64,000 nucleotides of DNA, from NCBI GenBank assembly GCA_000503195.1, contig AYSC01000002.1, forward strand, positions 62,001-126,000. Direction: 5' to 3'. Source of the DNA: Blastomonas sp. CACIA14H2. Lineage in GTDB: Bacteria > Pseudomonadota > Alphaproteobacteria > Sphingomonadales > Sphingomonadaceae. Position 1 is the first letter of the stretch. Every line of letters starts with the position of its first letter. This document shows, piece after piece, positions 61,956 through 64,000 of the stretch. Below the pieces are notes generated by a model. The model made no database searches. It worked only from the letters and a program-made list of their open reading frames with translations, and was not told the origin of the DNA. A program made the position numbers and the translations under genes.

Positions 61956-62030
61956 CGGCCTGACAACTACCTCAGCAAGCCCGTCGGCGCTGGCAAACCG
62001 GAAGGCACCAGCGCCGGACAGGCCATGGCA

Positions 62031-62318
62031 TCAGCCGCGCGGGGTCGGCTTCTTGGCACCCTTGAGCGCGGTGAGCGAACCGCCCAGCTTGGCGCATTCG
62101 CCCTTGGCGACGTACTTCCAGGCGTTGCCCTGATAGTCGACGGTCGAGGTGCCGGCGCACGAGGTGCCGGGGCCGGCGGCGCAGTCGTTCTTGCCTTTGA
62201 GCGAGACGCCGTAGCACTTTTCCTTTTCGCCGGCGGCGGCGGCGGGGGTTGCGGCGACGGTCGCGGCCGCGAGGACGGCTGCGGCCGCAGCGCCGAGGGT
62301 GATGATCGAATTGGACAT
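62031..62318 (-). CDS. DUF2282 secreted RiPP precursor (bufferin BufA1/HvfA-like)
   Basis: A 95-residue precursor. A long signal peptide ([20 protein letters not shown].., to about residue 29) precedes a core of about 65 residues with four cysteines: Cys35 ([14 protein letters not shown]), Cys46, Cys54 ([20 protein letters not shown]) and Cys75 (KGECAKLGG). This is the DUF2282 pattern of bufferin-like peptides, whose modified cysteines bind copper in the periplasm in Caulobacter. It is the first gene of the DUF692-DUF2063-DoxX operon. The ATG at 62318 is chosen because AAGGAAC lies just upstream; an ATG 15 bp earlier would overlap that site. Confidence 0.92.
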   Translation of the reverse strand: MSNSIITLGAAAAAVLAAATVAATPAAAAGEKEKCYGVSLKGKNDCAAGPGTSCAGTSTVDYQGNAWKYVAKGECAKLGGSLTALKGAKKPTPRG

Positions 62319-62394
62319 GGGACGTTCCTTCACGAGAATGACGGGTTGGCAAGTTGGACAGCGCGGCTTTCCAGCCTGCCTGTCAGAGCGCTCT

Positions 62395-62420
62395 TTCGTG
62401 CGAGCCTGGCCCGAGGTTAC
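62395..62420 (-). promoter_or_regulatory. ECF sigma-F-type promoter of the bufferin operon
   Basis: On the minus strand GTAACC (62420-62415) is followed by exactly 16 bases and then CGAA (62398-62395). GTAACC-N16-CGAA is the motif recalled for the Caulobacter heavy-metal-stress sigma factor SigF, which controls bufferin-type operons there. It stands 77 bp before the DUF2282 start. The match is seen directly; the consensus is from memory of the literature. No sigma factor gene is in the window. Confidence 0.75.
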
Positions 62421-62462
62421 CGCGATTTGCGTCCGCCTGCAAAAAATTCCTGCGTGAATCGC

Positions 62463-62490
62463 TTGACCCCGCGTGCTCCAGCGCTATCTA
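62463..62490 (+). promoter_or_regulatory. groESL housekeeping-type promoter
   Basis: TTGACC (62463-62468) and TATCTA (62485-62490) are separated by 16 bp. Transcription would start near the CIRCE element just downstream, the usual arrangement of HrcA-controlled chaperone promoters. A heat-shock sigma-32 contribution is possible (CTTGACCCC) but not clear. Confidence 0.7.
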
Positions 62491-62498
62491 GCGGCTCG

Positions 62499-62525
62499 TT
62501 AGCACTCACCCCAATCGAGTGCTAA
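62499..62525 (+). promoter_or_regulatory. CIRCE element (HrcA operator)
   Basis: TTAGCACTC (62499-62507), nine bases, GAGTGCTAA (62517-62525) is a perfect match to the CIRCE consensus. HrcA repressor binding here controls groESL. It is about 80 bp before the groES start codon, within the leader. Confidence 0.97.
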
Positions 62526-62604
62526 TCGCGAGAGCGGGCGCAACATCCTGTGCCGGCCGCGAAGGGGGTTCACTCATTCAGTGACGCAAGGAAAGGCTTA
62601 ACGC

Positions 62605-62892
62605 ATGACATTTCGTCCGTTGCACGACCGGGTTTTGGTGCGCCGCATCGAAGCCGAGGAAAAGACCGCTGGCGGGATCATCATCCCCGACGCAGCGAAG
62701 GAAAAGCCGTCGGAAGGCGAAGTGATCGCCGTCGGCGAAGGCACCCGTGACGAAGCCGGCAACCGCATCGCGCTCGACGTCAAGGTCGGCGACAAGATCC
62801 TGTTCGGCAAGTGGTCGGGCACCGAAGTGAAGATCAACGGCGAAGATCGGATCATCATGAAGGAAAGCGACATTCTGGGCATTCTCGGCTGA
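62605..62892 (+). CDS. groS: Co-chaperonin GroES
   Basis: A 95-residue subunit of the heptameric lid of Gro[22 protein letters not shown], the mobile loop [18 protein letters not shown] with the hydrophobic IIIP contact, and the C-terminal [11 protein letters not shown] are all canonical. GGAAAGG precedes the ATG. It is controlled by the CIRCE element upstream and is followed 50 bp later by groEL. Confidence 0.97.
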   Translation: MTFRPLHDRVLVRRIEAEEKTAGGIIIPDAAKEKPSEGEVIAVGEGTRDEAGNRIALDVKVGDKILFGKWSGTEVKINGEDRIIMKESDILGILG

Positions 62893-62906
62893 TCCAGACC
62901 GTCTGA

Positions 62907-64000
<1,094 letters not shown>

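Overview
The window is a high-GC alphaproteobacterial chromosome segment, almost certainly from Sphingomonadales (Sphingomonas / Sphingopyxis / Novosphingobium type). Evidence: a serine palmitoyltransferase whose catalytic residues sit exactly 20 positions before those of the Sphingomonas paucimobilis enzyme, a ManD dehydratase that matches the Novosphingobium enzyme residue for residue at the active site, an obg-proB pair, a crcB-rluA-HAD-ATP12 cluster, a perfect CIRCE element before groES, and many short intergenic palindromic repeats of the sphingomonad kind.

Layout. (1) 1-18164: a carbohydrate locus for a sulfated glucuronide. It has two formylglycine-type sulfatases, a secreted GH2 glycosidase with a C-terminal malectin domain, a TonB-dependent outer-membrane receptor, a periplasmic creatininase-like protein, a hexuronate transporter, and the route glucuronate > fructuronate > mannonate > KDG > KDPG (uxaC, uxuB, manD, kdgK) with a GntR/FCD regulator. 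Copies of a TTGGT-N3-ACCAA operator lie in front of its transcription units. (2) 18165-20937: nitroreductase, a gene-poor stretch, tRNA-Gln(TTG) and ilvE. (3) 21049-26150: a MarR regulator and a small acyl-CoA catabolic operon, ending in a 271-bp element with inverted terminal repeats that supplies the last stop codon. (4) 26432-32259: putA, then a NUDIX-DUF47 in-frame fusion and the Pit phosphate transporter. (5) 32275-35407: sphingolipid genes (spt, its acyl carrier protein, a ceramide-reductase-like SDR) with a Pycsar-effector-like membrane protein between them. (6) 35404-39662: proB, obg, clpS, murA. (7) 39812-52602: a large acyl-CoA/beta-oxidation cluster of three acyl-CoA dehydrogenases, a GPH-type transporter, Zn-alcohol dehydrogenase, an APH-like kinase, two SDRs, a beta-lactamase-fold esterase and a hydratase/3-hydroxyacyl-CoA dehydrogenase. 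(8) 52683-59700: a TPR-like periplasmic protein, the ATP12/HAD/PaiB/RluA/CrcB cluster and sppA. (9) 59816-62318: a complete bufferin/hvfABCD-type RiPP operon (DUF2282 precursor, DUF692 enzyme, DUF2063 partner, DoxX) preceded by an exact GTAACC-N16-CGAA sequence, the motif recalled for the Caulobacter ECF sigma factor SigF. (10) groES and the 5' part of groEL, divergent from the RiPP operon.

The strongest points for a second look are the sigma-F-type bufferin operon, the sulfated-glucuronide locus with its odd periplasmic creatininase homologue, the NUDIX-DUF47 fusion beside Pit, and the Pycsar-effector-like protein embedded in the sphingolipid genes. No CRISPR array, prophage or intact insertion sequence was seen. 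All family assignments come from reading motifs; no database search was possible.
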